Of a DNA stretch of 64,000 nucleotides, positions 1 to 13,102 are shown piece by piece. The position numbers were made by a program, and so were the translations under genes. This DNA comes from Cannabis sativa (taxonomy: Eukaryota > Streptophyta > Magnoliopsida > Rosales > Cannabaceae), in the NCBI RefSeq assembly GCF_029168945.1, contig NC_083604.1, forward strand, positions 46,929,686 to 46,993,685, read 5' to 3'. Position 1 is the stretch's first letter, and the number at the start of each line of letters is the position of its first letter. Under the pieces are notes generated by a model that saw nothing but the letters and a program-made list of their open reading frames with translations, was not told where the DNA came from and did not search any database.

Positions 1-22
1 AAGAAGAAGACTACTGATGGTC

Positions 23-1923
23 TGTTGGGTTTTATGCCCTAAATAAAACTCTTTACAATCTGATTAGTTATCAATATAAGAAATTTGAAGTGATTGATGT
101 TTGCATGAATTTTACATGCTAATGGTTTAATATGTTTATTACATTCATACACACAAAATCAGTTAAATCCAGATCATATGTTTATTCACAATTACAGTAT
201 CGTCAACACAGTGGAATGTGATTGTGATCATATGAATCAAAAGTTTTGGTCCCTGTTTCATCAGTGTTATTGGATTTACACTAATGTGATAATCAGCGAT
301 GATGTGTACTTACACTTGGAGTAAGTGTTATGTTCTTTCCAGGACATTAGTAAAGTATACTAGTTTCGAATGTATGGAGTATACATTGGACTGGACCGAT
401 ATTGCAACTAAGTTAAGATATTACAAACTTACCGTTATACATATCTTTCCAAGTCAATATCAGTAGTTGATCTTAAGATTAAAAGAATCTAAATCCTGAT
501 ATGCTTGGGCTCAACTCAAGAGTGCTATTCATGTTCTTTGATTTATTAGTTAAGCCTACTTTTGGGTCAGGGTGATACGTATATTTTGGGAACATTATAG
601 TATGATTGAGTGGGAGTGCTGAACATAAATATGGAATCTATAGCTTCTACTGGTGTATAGAAGTCAAGTGATGATTCCCTTCGAGCTTAGCAAATAGAAG
701 TAAATGGATGAGCTCTTGTTTAACTGACTAATTATTAGATCACTAAACACCATTTACAGGTAGCTAAGTGTTTTAAGGGGCAAAATACATTGAGGGGTGA
801 GAACGGTAAAGAAATCCCATCTCGATGTAGATCATCTATATAGAGGATCTTTAAATCACAATAAGATTATAACAATGGTTAAATGAGATAGTATATTGAT
901 ATCGTGGAACATACAATATGCTCTATATAAGTCTGAGAGTGCAATTCTAAGTTCTAAGAGTGGATTCAACGAAGAATTAATAAGTAGGAATTTACTTGGT
1001 AAATTTGGTTCACTTATTGGAAGCTCAACATATAGATCCATGGTCCCCATTCTAGTTGAGAACATTCTGCTTGGAAGACTCATTAATTGATTCGTGATTG
1101 ATCAATTATAATTCTAAAGTTAGACTATGTCTAATTTCATGAATTTTCACTAAGCAGGGGTGAAATTGTAAAGAAAAGAGTTTCTAGGTTTATTTATTTA
1201 TGAATGGACTTTATATGTCTAATTAATAATTAAATTAAATGACAATATTATTTAATAATCTATTTTAGTTATTAAATAATTAGTTTTGGCATTTAAAAGG
1301 TTAGAATTGGAAAATTGGCGTTTTTGAGAAAATAGAGATAAAATTTGATAAAACTGCAAAATCAGGTGAGGCCCATTAACACACCATGGCCGGCCACTTA
1401 AATAGGTTTTTCAAATTAATATTTTCATTATTTTAATGCCAAATAATTCCTAACCTAAACCTAGTAGTTGGCTATAAATAGAAAGTGATGGCTCAGTGCT
1501 TTCACAAGTTTTCAATAACCTTTTCTGACAGAAATTTCTCTCTTCAGAAAAACTGAGCCTTCCCCACTTTCTATACCTTGGCCGAAACCCTCTCTCTTCT
1601 TTTCTCCTTGATCAATTTCGACCCTAGTGAAAGAGTAAGTGCCCACACACAGCAAGCAGTAACTCAATCATAGATTGGAAGACTGTGAAGGATCAAACTT
1701 GAAGAAGAAGGACATTCGGGCTCAGATCTTGATTATAATCTGCTACAGAAAGGATTCAAGGGTTAGAGATCTGAGTGGAAGGAGACATTTATTCCGCTGC
1801 ATCAATGTAAGGTTTTCTTAACTTTACATGTGTTTAATTTATCGTTTTAGAAAGTTCATATTTAGGGTGTTTAAACAACATACTTGTGAGTAGATCTAAG
1901 ATCCTGGTAAAATAATTCCAACA
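23..1923 (+). mobile_element. Solo LTR A, Angela/BARE-1-like copia family
   Basis: It starts TGTTGGGTTTTATGCCC, ends CCAACA and measures 1901 bp. The 5-bp target duplication TGGTC is perfect (18-22 and 1924-1928), so this is a complete LTR left by recombination between the two LTRs of a full element. A TATA box (CTATAAATAGA, about 1472-1482) marks the LTR promoter and sets U3 at about 1.48 kb. Short ORFs inside it recur in other LTR copies only because the LTR does. Confidence 0.95.
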
Positions 1924-2184
1924 TGGTCTTCCACAAAAAGAAACACCACCTCCAATCAGCATTGACCATCACATCAAAATTCCTTATCCTCAAAGACTTC
2001 ACAAGAACAAGATGGATAAGCAGTTTTTTAAATTCCTAGAAATATTCAAGAAACTACATATCAACATCCCATTCATAGAGGCTTTGGAACAGATGCCAAC
2101 TTATCTGAAGTTCATGAAAGATATCCTATCTAAGAAAAGAAAGTTGGAAGAATTTCAGATGGTGGCACTTACTGAAGAGTGCAG

Positions 2185-4106
2185 TGTTGGAAATTATTTT
2201 ACCATGATCTAGATTTACTAACAAGTATGTTGGATTAAAAACCTAATATGAATTCTAAAACAATGAAAATAAACACATATAAAGTTAGAAAACCTTACAG
2301 TGGGTGCAGTAGAATAATATGACTCCTTCCGTTCAGATCTCTAGCCCTTGATTCCTTTCTGTAGCAGAGCATCACCAAGATCTGAACCTGGATCTTCTTT
2401 TCTTCTTCTTTGATGCAGAAATTCCATAGTCTTACATACTATGATAGAGGTACCACTTGATGTGTGTGGGCACTACTCATCTCACAAGGATTTCGAAATT
2501 TCTCTCTATTTTTCTCTCTCAATTTCGTGGCTTTTAGCATAAATAAGCATACATGAGAAGAGAACAAGGGTTGCTTTATATAGGGAGAAGGGAGATCACA
2601 ACTTTCCAAATAAAACAATTTCCTTAATTACTGTGTAATCAATTAACTGCCTTATTTAGTGTGATTCACCACTTTCCTATTTTTGCTAGGCTTTGATTAG
2701 CAATTATATGACAATTAAAATTGAAAATAATAATTGGGAAACAAGCAAAGGGAGTGGCCGACCATAGAGGGAAATGGGCCTACCTTGGATTTTGCAGTTT
2801 TCTCAATTTTATTTCTATTTCTCCAAAAATGCCATTTTTCTAATTCTAATCATTTAAATGCCAAAACTAATTATTTAATAACTAAAATAGATTATTAAAT
2901 AATATTGTCATTTAAAATAATTATTAATTAGACACACAAAGTTTCTTAATTAATAATTAAACCTAGAAACCCTTTTATTTACGATTTCATCCTTACTTAG
3001 TGAGAATTCATAAAGTAGACGTAGTCTAACTTTTAGAATTATAATTGATTAATTAAAATCAATTAACTGAGTCTTACAAGCAGTACGGTCTCAACTAGTA
3101 TGGAGACCATGGGTCTATATAACCGAGCTTCCAATAAGTCGAATCGAATTTACTAAGTAAATTCCCTAACTTATTAATTCCTCATTGAATCCACACTTAG
3201 AACTTGGAATTGCACTCTCAGTCATATAGAACGCTCTATATGTTTCACGATATAGACACGTCATTAGTTATCAATTGTTATAACCCTAATGTGATCAATG
3301 ATCCTCTATATAGATGATCTACATTGAAAAGGCACTACTGTTACCGCTACACCTTCAATGTATTTTATCCTTAAAACACTTAACCCTGTATAAATGATAT
3401 TTCAGCTAAGTGAAATGAGATCTCCACCATTTATCTTCGTTTGGTTAAGCTCAAAGGAAATCATCCTTTACTTCTATTTGCCAGATAGAAGCTATAGATT
3501 CCATATTTATGTTAGCGCTCCCACTCAATTGCACTACCGTGTTCCCAAAATGTAAGTATCACCCTGACCCAAAAGTAGGCTTAACTTAACAAATCAAAGA
3601 ACGCGAGTAACGCTCTTGAGATTGAACCTAACCATATCAGGATTAAGATCATTTGATCTAGGATCAACATGTGATATTGAATTGAATAGATATTACGGTA
3701 AATTTTAATATATATAATCAAAGTTCAATATCGGTCCCTTCCGATGTATACTCTATACATCCGATACTGGTAAACTTTGCCAATGTCCTGGAAAGGACAT
3801 AACATTTTTCCAAGGTGTAAGAATACCTATCGCTGATTATACCATGTCAGTCTAAATCCAGTGTTCTGACAAATCAGGGAATAAACTTTTGAACATATAA
3901 TAAAGAATATATTCCACTGTGCTGACAACACTATAATCTTTAACAAACACATATGTTCTGGACTTAAAGGGAATTCATACATTATATACCTATAATCATG
4001 AAATAAATCATGTGAACCATGCAACATAAAATGTTATTTCTGATCTTTATTAATAAGTAAATCTGATTATATGAAATGAGTTTTATTTAGGGCATAAAAC
4101 CCAACA
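2185..4106 (-). mobile_element. Solo LTR B, same copia family, minus orientation
   Basis: This is a complete LTR of 1922 bp in minus orientation. It begins TGTTGG on plus and ends with GGGCATAAAACCCAACA. Target duplication TGCAG is perfect at 2180-2184 and 4107-4111. It interrupts the gag-protease frame without deleting any codon. It is more diverged from A than the other copies are from each other, so it may be an older insertion. Confidence 0.95.
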
Positions 4107-4634
4107 TGCAGTGCAGTCCTGCAAAAGAAACTACCACCCAAGCTAAAAGATCCGAGTAGTTTCAACATTCCATGCTCAATAGGGGGTTCGATACAAACAA
4201 AAGCTTTATGTGACTTGGGAGCCAGTATCAACTTAGTCCCCCTATCTATGTTTAAAAGATTAAAATTAAGGGAAGCCAAGCCCACAACAGTGACTTTATA
4301 GTTGGCAGATCGTTCTTTGACTCATCCTCGGGGTATAATTGAAGATGTTTTGGTAAAGGTTGGTAAGTTCATCTTCCCTGCTGATTTCTTAATACTTGAC
4401 ATGGAGGAAGATGAGAATATTCCTATCATCTTTGGAAGACCATTCCTAGCAACGGGAAGAGCATTAATTGATGTACAGAAGGGGAAGTTAAAGTTGCGTG
4501 TTCAAAAAGAAGAAGAGACTTTCAAGGTATTTGCCGCAACTGAAATTCCTACTTGTTGTCGAGTGGAAGTTGTAAAGGATGATCGAGAAGTAACTACCAA
4601 CAAGAAGAAAGGGAAGTTTAAAGAACGCTTTTGA

Positions 4635-6047
4635 ACTTTTCGACGACGTATGAAAAGACTATTGTGTGGGAATTATGAAGGTGACTCTCAATCTAAGGAA
4701 AGCTTTAAAAATTACAACATTGGAGGTCAGTTTTCTTCGTTTGGCACAAAGGCCCTCATGGATGCGAGAGGTGGATTCTACCCGCCACCACCACCACCGC
4801 CATACTGACATGGCGCTCAGGTAAGTTCCCTTCCCTTTAGTTTTAAATATCACATTAAGGACAATGTGTCACTTTAGTTTGGGGGGGGGGTGAACTTAAA
4901 TTTAAAATTTTTAATTTTAATTTTTTATTTCTAAAATAATTTTTTTGTGTGAGTTAATTTTCTTAATATGAGTCAATTTGAAAGTAGGTAGATAGCATGA
5001 TTTGAAAAGTTCATTTATTTTTTGAAAAACTCGTGTGCTTGGTGATATCACATTCTTGACTAATTTTAATTTTATACTTAAAAGAACATAGAATCATATT
5101 AGGTAATTTTCTAGTAATTGAATTGGTTTATGTATGCTAATTTGATATGTGAAAAGTTGTTTGAAAAATTCTAGAACTTGCTTGCTTGCTATTTGAGGCG
5201 AAATAATAAATTATGCATGACTAAGAAAGTGATTTAGGTATTTTTTTTGGATCGATTGTGCCTTTCAAACTATCCCGGTAATTTTATCCTAGTTACCCTT
5301 TTTGAGCCTTAACCTATTCTTTGTTACATATATTGAGCCTAAAAAGATAAACCCATGAATATCCAAAATATTTAACCCTAATCATACCATAAGTATATCT
5401 TTAGTTTGGGAGAATTTGGATGGGAAGTTTGTTGTATGTGTGTGGAAAAGGTGTGAAAATTGAGAGAATATAAAAAAATTTGGAAACAACTTGAAAAAAA
5501 AAAGAAAAAAAAAGAACTGACAATCATTGTCAAATCTAAAAGAAAAAAGATAAACATTAAGTGTTGCAATCTTGTTGGGAAAAAAAAATCTCTCATGTAA
5601 TTAGAAAAAGAGGTATTGGGATTGTGTGAAAAGTATTGTGGGTGACGTGATTGGAGAAGCTTATGGTATATTAAAGCCTTAAAGCCTCAATGACCATTTC
5701 AACTACCTTTACCCTAAGCCTAACATTACAAGCCTATAAAGACCTTCTGATTCTTGGTTGTGCATTAATTTATATTAGTGGAGAATAGTAAGTATTGCAA
5801 GCATATGAAATTTTGGGTTAGTGGATTGATGATTGTAATTAGCATGCATAAAGTGGTTTAATTGTTAGTTAATTGCATTATATGGTTGCATGAGCTAAAT
5901 GAAAATAAATTGAAATCTGTCAAGGGTGTAATTGAACTGAAATTCTGGATTATATGCATAAGTGATTTTTTTTCATAATCATGTTATTGAAGCTACTTGA
6001 AAATTACTCATGTTTTGGATATTGACTTGTTTAATGTTTATTTATTG
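4635..6047 (+). other. Non-coding 3' spacer of the Ty3-type element
   Basis: AT-rich spacer between gag-protease and the polypurine tract, where pol would be expected. It holds a CCACCACCACC run near 4787-4801, a poly-G tract after TTTAGTTT (4880-4889) that resembles a decayed second polypurine tract, and A-rich runs at 5490-5510. No conserved reading frame was seen. Confidence 0.6.
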
Positions 6048-6087
6048 TTTTACTCGAGGACGAGTAAAAGCTTAGTTTGGGGGAATT
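6048..6087 (+). promoter_or_regulatory. 9-bp hairpin and polypurine tract before the 3' LTR
   Basis: TTTTACTCG (6048-6056) pairs perfectly with CGAGTAAAA (6061-6069) around loop AGGA. The purine-rich tract AGTTTGGGGGAA follows within a few bases, and the LTR starts at 6088. The purine tract is where plus-strand DNA synthesis begins. The role of the hairpin is unknown. Confidence 0.75.
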
Positions 6088-7411
6088 TGTTAGGTTAATT
6101 TTCGTATTAATTTTAGATTAAGTTTAGTATATTTTTAATTTAGTTTTAATCGTGTTTGGAGCATTTTTACGCTTGTTATCTTTTATTTTTGCAGATTTAA
6201 AATAGAAGAAGATTAGAAAAATATCAGAGAAAAAGATGGGAAAAAGATAAAAATATCATGATATTTAAAATAGAGAAAACTGTGCAAGAAAATAAAGCTA
6301 AAATTTCAAGCCTGCATTCGACTATCTTCTGATTAGATTTTGGAAAAAGTCAAAACATCGAAGTTCTAGATCTCTCTTTTATCTTTCCGTAACATCTTGA
6401 ATCGTCAAATTCCGAGTAATATCGAGAGCGTTATGACCAAAATACTCTCAGTCAACGCAGTAGAAAAAAAATATCTCGTTTGAGGTTTCCCAAAAATTTA
6501 AATTCGTATTGAAATTTAAACATGTGCATTTTTTCCATCTTTTTAGGCCTTCAATGCCTATATAAAGGGAAGAAGGGAGTTGATTTCAGCAAGCAATCTC
6601 AGAGAGGAAAAAGTGAGAGTTCAGATACAGAGTAGAGAGATCAACTGCAATACTGGAGACATACTGCTCAGGGTTTTCAGCATTCTTCTTTTCTTCTCTT
6701 CTCTATTTTCATCTCTTTTCCTTAAGTTAATATGTGAAATTATGCTTCAATAAACATGTGTAGCTGAACACTTTAATTAGGGTTAGATGGATATTGTTTA
6801 ACATTGTTTATGGTTTTAATATGATTAATTTTCCCCCTAATTTCTATGTATTCTATTTTATTTGTGCTTAATTACTTTTAATTGTCTGGCCACCAATTAA
6901 CTGTCTATGATTTTGATGTGAGATCTGAGAAGTGAGTGTCAAATATACTATAGTAGAATAGAACTGAATTTCGATATAGGATGAGAGTACCTATATGGTT
7001 TAGATAGCTTATAGGGTTTTTATGCTTAATGCTTGTTGCATGTTAAATTTATCACGAGAGTAGAAAGTTTACATGTAATTGAGATTTATATAGCTGAGAA
7101 GACTATAAATTACCTTAGTAAACCTGCTATTGCATAGAAATTAACATTAGAAAAATAATCATATTAGGCCATATTCAATAGAAACAATTGAAATCGAAGC
7201 CCTAGTTTTTATAAACTTTTAATTTTCTTGAATAATTGTTTCTTACTAGTTTTTTTTATTCTTAATTCTTTTTTTATTTTTATTTAACCAAATAAAAGTA
7301 AAAGTTTAATTTTAACGTACTTAACTACACTCCCTGTGGGATTGACCTCACTCCTGGTGAGTCTACTACTTGAAACGGTACGTACACTTGCGTGTGCAAA
7401 TTATCGCAACA
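6088..7411 (+). repeat. 3' LTR of the Ty3-type element
   Basis: A 1324-bp LTR with TGTT...AACA ends. It has a TATA box CTATATAAAGG near 6558-6568. Its end has the pattern CCCTGTGGG...GTACGTACACTTGCG typical of Athila/Tat-type LTRs. It resembles the solo LTR at 20072-21306 in layout (GGAGCA.TTTTACGCTTG near the start and the same 3' pattern), but is a different family. Confidence 0.75.
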
Positions 7412-7856
7412 CCATACTTTCTCGATCATTAGCTCGTTGAGTACTTTCTCCTCTTCGAGTTGATGGACTATGGGTTCTGGATCACCTCGAAGTCACACAT
7501 GCTTCTTCACGCTCTGTTCTTTCCTCCCGAGAGCAGTTTTTTCGTATTTCCCCTATCAGGGTACGTACGAGTCCTCGCTCTATGGGTTTGGGAAGAACGT
7601 TGGTGATTTCTAGCGGGTGATCTGTGTTCTCCTGGTTGACTTCCAAGATCCCTCTCATTTTCATGAGGGATTTCTCGTTCATCAGTTCATGGTTGTCTCT
7701 TTTCTGGCTATTCATCCTGATTCTCCGGGGACTTGTGGTCCGAGCATCGGGGCCACCCTCAGGTTGAACCCTCTTGGAACGGGTGGTCCTTTTGGACTAC
7801 AGATTGGTAGATCTTCTGGAGCCCATGGGCTCTTTTCCAGAATGATGGTTAGTTTC
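7412..7856. other. Unassigned fragment between two retrotransposons
   Basis: This stretch has higher GC than its neighbours and has open frames on both strands (minus 7482-7715, plus 7617-7877, the latter running into the LTR). The minus product is rich in charged residues and could be part of a gag, but I recognise no domain. Element C inserted at its right edge. Confidence 0.3.
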
Positions 7857-9765
7857 TGTTGGAGTTTATTTTACTAGGATCTTAGATCTACTCACAAGTA
7901 TGTTGTTTAAACACCCTAAATATGAACTTTCTAAAACGATAAATTAAACACATATAAAGTTAAGAAAACCTTACATTGATGCAGCGGAATTAATGTCTCC
8001 TTCCGCTTAGATCTCTAACCCTTGTATCCTTTCTGTAGCAGAGTATATCAAGATCTGAGCCCGAATGTCCTTCTTCTTCAAGTTTGATCCTTCACAGTCT
8101 TCCAATCTATGATTGAGTTACTGCTTGCTGTGTGTGGGCACTTACTCTTTCACTAGGGTTCGAAATTGATGAAGGATAAAAGATTAGAGAGGGTTTCAGC
8201 CAGGTATAGAAAGTGGGGAAGGCTCAGTTTTTCTGAAGAGAGAAAATTCTGTCAGAAAGGCTTGTGAAAACTTATGAAAACTTGTGATTTGACTGAGCCA
8301 TCACTTTCTATTTATAGGCAACTACTAGGTTTAGGATAGGAATTATTTGGCATTAAAATAATGAAAATATTAATTTGAAAAACCTCAATAAGTGGCCGGC
8401 CAAGGTGTAGAAGTGGGACCCACTTGATTTTGCAGTTTTATCAAATTTTATTTCTATTTTCTCAAAAACGCCAAATTTTCAATTCTAACCTTTTAAATGC
8501 CAAAACTAATTATTTAATACTTAAAATACATTATTAAATAATATTGTCATTTAATTTAATTATTAATTAGACATATAAAGTCCATTAATAAATAAATAAA
8601 CCTAGAAACTCTTTTCTTTACAATTTCACCCCTGCTTAGTAAAAATTCATAAAATTAGACATAGTCTAACTTTAGAATTATAATTGATCAATCACGAATC
8701 AATTAATGAGTCTTACAAGCAGAATGTTCTCAACTAGAATGGGGACCATGGATCTATATGCTGAACTTCCAATAAGTGAACCAAATTTACGAAGTAAATT
8801 CCTACTTATTAATTCTTCGTTGAATCCACTCTTAGAACTTAGAATTGCACTCTCAGACTTATATAGAGCATATTGTATGTTCCACGATATCAATATGCTA
8901 TCTCATTTAACCATTGTTATAATATTATTGTGATTTAAAGATCCTCTATATAGATGATCTACATCGAGATGGGATTTCTTTACCGTTCACACCCCTCAAT
9001 GTATTTTGCCCCTTAAAACACTTAGCTACCTGTAAATGGTGTTTAGTGATCTAATAATTAGTCAGTTAAACAAGAGCTCATCCATTTACTTCTATTTGCT
9101 AAGCTCGAAGGGAATCATCACTTGACTTCTATACACCAGTAGAAGCTATAGATTCCATATTTATGTTCAGCACTCCCACTCAATCATACTATCATGTTCC
9201 CAAAATATACGTATCACCCTGACCTAAAAGTAGGCTTAACTAATAAATCAAAGAACATATATAGCACTCCTGAGTTGAGCCTAAGCATATTAGGATTTAG
9301 ATTCTTTTAATCTTAAGATCAACTACTGATATTGACTTGGAAATATATATATAACGGTAAGTTTGTAATATCTTAACTTAGTTGCAATATCGGTCAAGTC
9401 CAATGTATACTCCATACATTCGAAACTAGTATACTTTACTAATGTCTTGGAAAGAACATAACACTTACTCCAAGTGTAAGTACACATCATCGCTGATTAT
9501 CACATTAGTGTAAATCCAATAACACTGATGAAACAGGGGCCAAGTCTTTTGATTCATATGATCACAATCACATTCCACTGTGTTGACGATACTGTAATTG
9601 TGAATAAACATATGATCTGGATTTAACTGATTCTGTGTGTAAATGTAATAAACATATTTAAACCATTAGCATGTAGAATTCATGCAAACATCTATCACTT
9701 CAAATTTCTTATATTGATAACTAATCAGATTGTAAAGAGTTTTATTTAGGGCATAAAACCCAACA
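7857..9765 (-). repeat. 3' LTR of element C
   Basis: A complete 1909-bp LTR, TGTTGG...CCAACA on plus. On its right it adjoins AACTCCGACTTGCAC (9766-9780), the reverse complement of the family polypurine tract, which makes this the 3' LTR of a minus-strand element. Confidence 0.9.
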
Positions 9766-11219
9766 AACTCCGACTTGCACTAATATAGAACAAACTGTGC
9801 AAATAGGTCAATCTGATGTCTTGATCTTCAGATCAAGTGTAGTATATTTGAATCTACCCAAACTTCTGGAAACTAGTTCATAAATACACTTATGAAACAT
9901 CCTTTACTACATGCTTTACTCATCAAGGGATACTGAAATCTTTACTGTTTTAAGAGTACATCTGAATTAACAGAGGACATATCTCTCATATTTTAAAATA
10001 TGTAATTGAGATAATACAGTGTAGACTTTTCTTTAGCAATATAACTTTCTGGTATTTTCGAATAGACAAAGTTATAATTCTTCTCTGGTAGAGCTTGAAT
10101 TATTATTCAATAATTCCTCCACCCCCAAAGTAAGCACCATCTCATAAATCTCGAAATTAGATGGTGAGATACAAGGACAACTGATACACAGTTCCTTAAT
10201 ATCTAACATATAGATCACTTTCATGAATCTTTCTTGAATATCTTCTAATGTTCCCTATTTGATTACATCTCAGATAGCTCCCACTCAATAGCAGATGTCT
10301 GGTTAAATAATACTTTTAACCTCTGATTGTTTGGAGAGTTACCTAGTTGTGACTTTTGTATTAGTCTGAATCATTAAGTTAAGACTAAGTCATCAACATA
10401 GCATACCAGTATTTGAAGTGAAAAATACATGTCAGAGATAAAGTAATCAAAATTAAGATACCATAAAATTTTATGAGAATTAGGAATTCTAGGTTCAAGT
10501 CATTCGAATGGACTGATCTAGAGTTCTTTATCTTATTCTCATAATTCTGATAAGCTATTCCTATCCATGTGAATGGTTAGATTTGCTTTTCAGTAGTGTT
10601 CTTAAGTACCTATCACAAGTATCAACCTAATGAAGATGGGTATAGAACTTTAAAATTCTCCCACTCAATTAAGGTAGTGTGAAACTTTATCAAAGAACTT
10701 TCATAGGTATCAAACTTTTTACTTACAACAGTAAAACGAAATGGAACATACAATCAAGATCAAGAGTTTATATTGATAACAGCTAACTCATTATATTACT
10801 TCCATGTTTAAAGAAAATATGTGTTACATAGGGAATTGTGGAATGGACTCCACCCCTAAGAATATACATATAGGGTACTATGGATAACCTCCACCCCTAA
10901 GTATATAGAGATTATGATCCACCCCAAAAGGTTGTGTAAAGATCATGATTCTTTAAGTGTGATAGAGTTTATGTGGAGTTGAATACTATCCAGAGTTCTT
11001 TAGATATAAAAGATCGTTGAACTGCATAGTTTTCTTAACTTTTCTCCACCCCTATCAGATCAAAAGATCCTTTTATTAAACAAATTCTTAATAATTGTAT
11101 TAGAATTAACAATTATTAATAAACATAGAAATAGTTTCTAGTGTTTATTTATTATAACTCTATGAAGAGTTGTAAATATAATAGAATTTTCATCAATAAT
11201 AAAAACACTTACACATACA
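9766..11219 (-). pseudogene. Decayed pol remnant of element C (RNase H side)
   Basis: No open frame remains, but patches match the pol of element H in order and strand. For example CCACCCCCAAAGTAAGCACC near 10120 matches CCACCCCCAAGAGTAAACACC in the H RNase H region near 51935. Its left end is the polypurine tract. Solo LTR D inserted at its right edge with duplication ATACA. Read as a remnant of RNase H and reverse transcriptase that gives no protein. Confidence 0.6.
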
Positions 11220-13102
11220 TGTTGGGTTTTATGCCCTAAATAAAACTCTGTTTCAATGTAATCCAGATTATTCAATATCAATAAAGTAACATAAGTATTT
11301 TTTTCATTCATTTGTGTATGTTTTGGTTCACTTAATCAATTGTTTGTCTATTTGATTTATAAATTCATCCAAACCCCTTTTCACATACTTGATCATGTTT
11401 ATTGTGTTGTCAACACAGTGGAAAGTAAACATGACTATGTGAATAAAGTATTCCTAGATTTATCAGAACACTGGGTTTTACTGATATGACAATCTACAAC
11501 AGAGTTTACTTGCATTTGGAGAAATGTTATGTTCTTTCCAGAACATAGGTTAAAGTAAAGCTCAGGTTGGATGCATGGAGTATGCATTGGAATGGACCGA
11601 TATTGAACTTTGAATTAGATTTTTGAAACTTACCATAAATATCTATTCAATTCAATATCATAAGTTGATCCTAGATCACATGATCGAAATCCTGATATGG
11701 TTAGGCTCAATTTCAAGAGTATTATTCGTGTTCTTTGATTTGTTAGTTAAGCCTAATCTTTAGTCAGGGCAATACATACATTTTGGGAACACGGTAGTGC
11801 GATTGAGTGGGAGCGCTAACATAAATATGGAATCTATAGCTTCTATCTGGCGAATAGTAAGCAAAGGGTGATTTCCTTCGAGCTTAACCAAACGAGATAA
11901 ATGATTGAGTACTCATTTCACTTAGTTGAAATATCATTTATACAGGGTTAAGTGTTTTAAGGATAAAATACATTGTAGGGTGCTACGGTAATTTAGTCCC
12001 TTTACAGTGTAAATCATCCATATAGAGGATCATTGATCACATTAGGATTATAACAATGGATAACTAATGATGTGTCTATATGGTGGAACATATAGAGCAT
12101 TCTATATACTGAGAGTGCAATTCTGAGTTCTATGTGTGGATTCAACGAAGAATTAATAAGTCAGTGAATTTAAGTGGTAAATTCTAGATCTTCTTATTGG
12201 AAGCTCGGATATATAGACCCATGGTCCCCTCACTAGTTGAGATAATATTACTTGTAAGACTCATTTAATTGATTTTAATTAATCAATTAAAAATTCTCAA
12301 GATAGACTTGTCTATTTGAGAATTTATCACTTATTAAGGGCAAAACAGTAAATAGAGATTTTGAAGAGCATATTTATTAATTAGGAAACTTTAATTAGTT
12401 TCATTATTAATAAAATAAATAACAATATATTATTTGATAATTAATTTTAATTATTAAATAATTAGATTTGACATTTATGTGGTTGAACAAAGGAATTGGC
12501 AGTTTTTGACAAAACAGGAAACTATCAGTGTAGGAAAAGGAAAGTTGGAAAAGTGGCAAGCCTTGTTTCCACATTGCCTAGGCCGGCCACTTAAGCTTCC
12601 TTTTCTCTTTGATTTTTTTTCAATTTTAAATACCAATCATAGCCCTGGGTGGTCTTCTATAAATAGAAGGCAAAGGCTTCAGAGTTGAAAAGAAATAGAC
12701 AACTGATACACAACATTATTCTGACAGAATTTTCTCTCTGAAAATTCTCTCTGAGCCGCCACCCTCTCTCTCTCTATTCCTTCACTGTTTCGAAATATAT
12801 AAGTGCTAGAGTAGTGCCCACACACATCAAGTAATACCTCAATCATAGTGAGGAAGGCTGTGTAGAATTCAGAAACAACAAAGAAGGACTATCGGGCTCA
12901 GATCTTGATTATACTCTGCTACAGAAAGGAATCAAGGGTTAGAGATCTAAGTGGGAGGAGACATATATTCTGCTGAACCCAATGTAAGATTTCTGATACT
13001 CTTATGTGTTTAATTTTCTATCGTTTTAGAAGTTCATATTTAGGTTGTTAAATCAACATACTTGTGAGTAGATCTAAGTTCCTGGTAAAATAACTTCCAA
13101 CA
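11220..13102 (+). mobile_element. Solo LTR D, same copia family, inside element C
   Basis: A complete 1883-bp LTR in plus orientation, opposite to its host element C. Target duplication ATACA is perfect at 11215-11219 and 13103-13107. The TATA box CTATAAATAGA lies at about 12658-12668. The family therefore inserts into its own members. Confidence 0.95.

Larger units (their letters stand above)
1..4634 (+). pseudogene. Ty3-type gag-protease ORF, split by two solo LTRs and one stop codon
   Basis: The frame runs 1-22, 1929-2184 and 4112-4634 once both solo LTRs and one copy of each target duplication are set aside, giving 267 codons open except for one TAG at 4299-4301. The protein is the C-terminal part of gag followed by a retropepsin: active-site motif DLGAS at 4212-4226 and the later conserved stretch IFGRPFLATGRALIDVQKG. 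Gag would form the virus-like particle and the protease would cut it. The frame is maintained across both insertions, so the ORF was nearly intact when A and B arrived. The start is outside the window. The stop at the end of this piece leads into non-coding DNA, not reverse transcriptase. The family assignment is firm; the exact lineage is not. Confidence 0.8.
1..7411 (+). mobile_element. 3' part of a Ty3-type LTR retrotransposon without pol, carrying two solo LTRs
   Basis: The plus strand shows, in order, a gag-protease reading frame (1-4634, interrupted), a non-coding spacer, a hairpin and polypurine tract (6048-6087) and a 3' LTR (6088-7411). The 5' LTR would lie before the window. No reverse transcriptase or integrase is seen between protease and polypurine tract, so the copy depended on enzymes made elsewhere, like plant TR-GAG elements. 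The protease and LTR style suggest the Tat/Athila branch; this is inference. No target duplication can be tested because the left end is outside the window. Confidence 0.75.

Noticed and set aside
856..1090. Small ORFs inside LTR A, with near copies in LTR C (8699-8933)
   Set aside because: They repeat only because the LTR repeats; both strands are open and related LTRs break the frame.
4659..4853. Minus-strand ORF with a WWWWW run
   Set aside because: Antisense of the CCACCACC run; no family resemblance.
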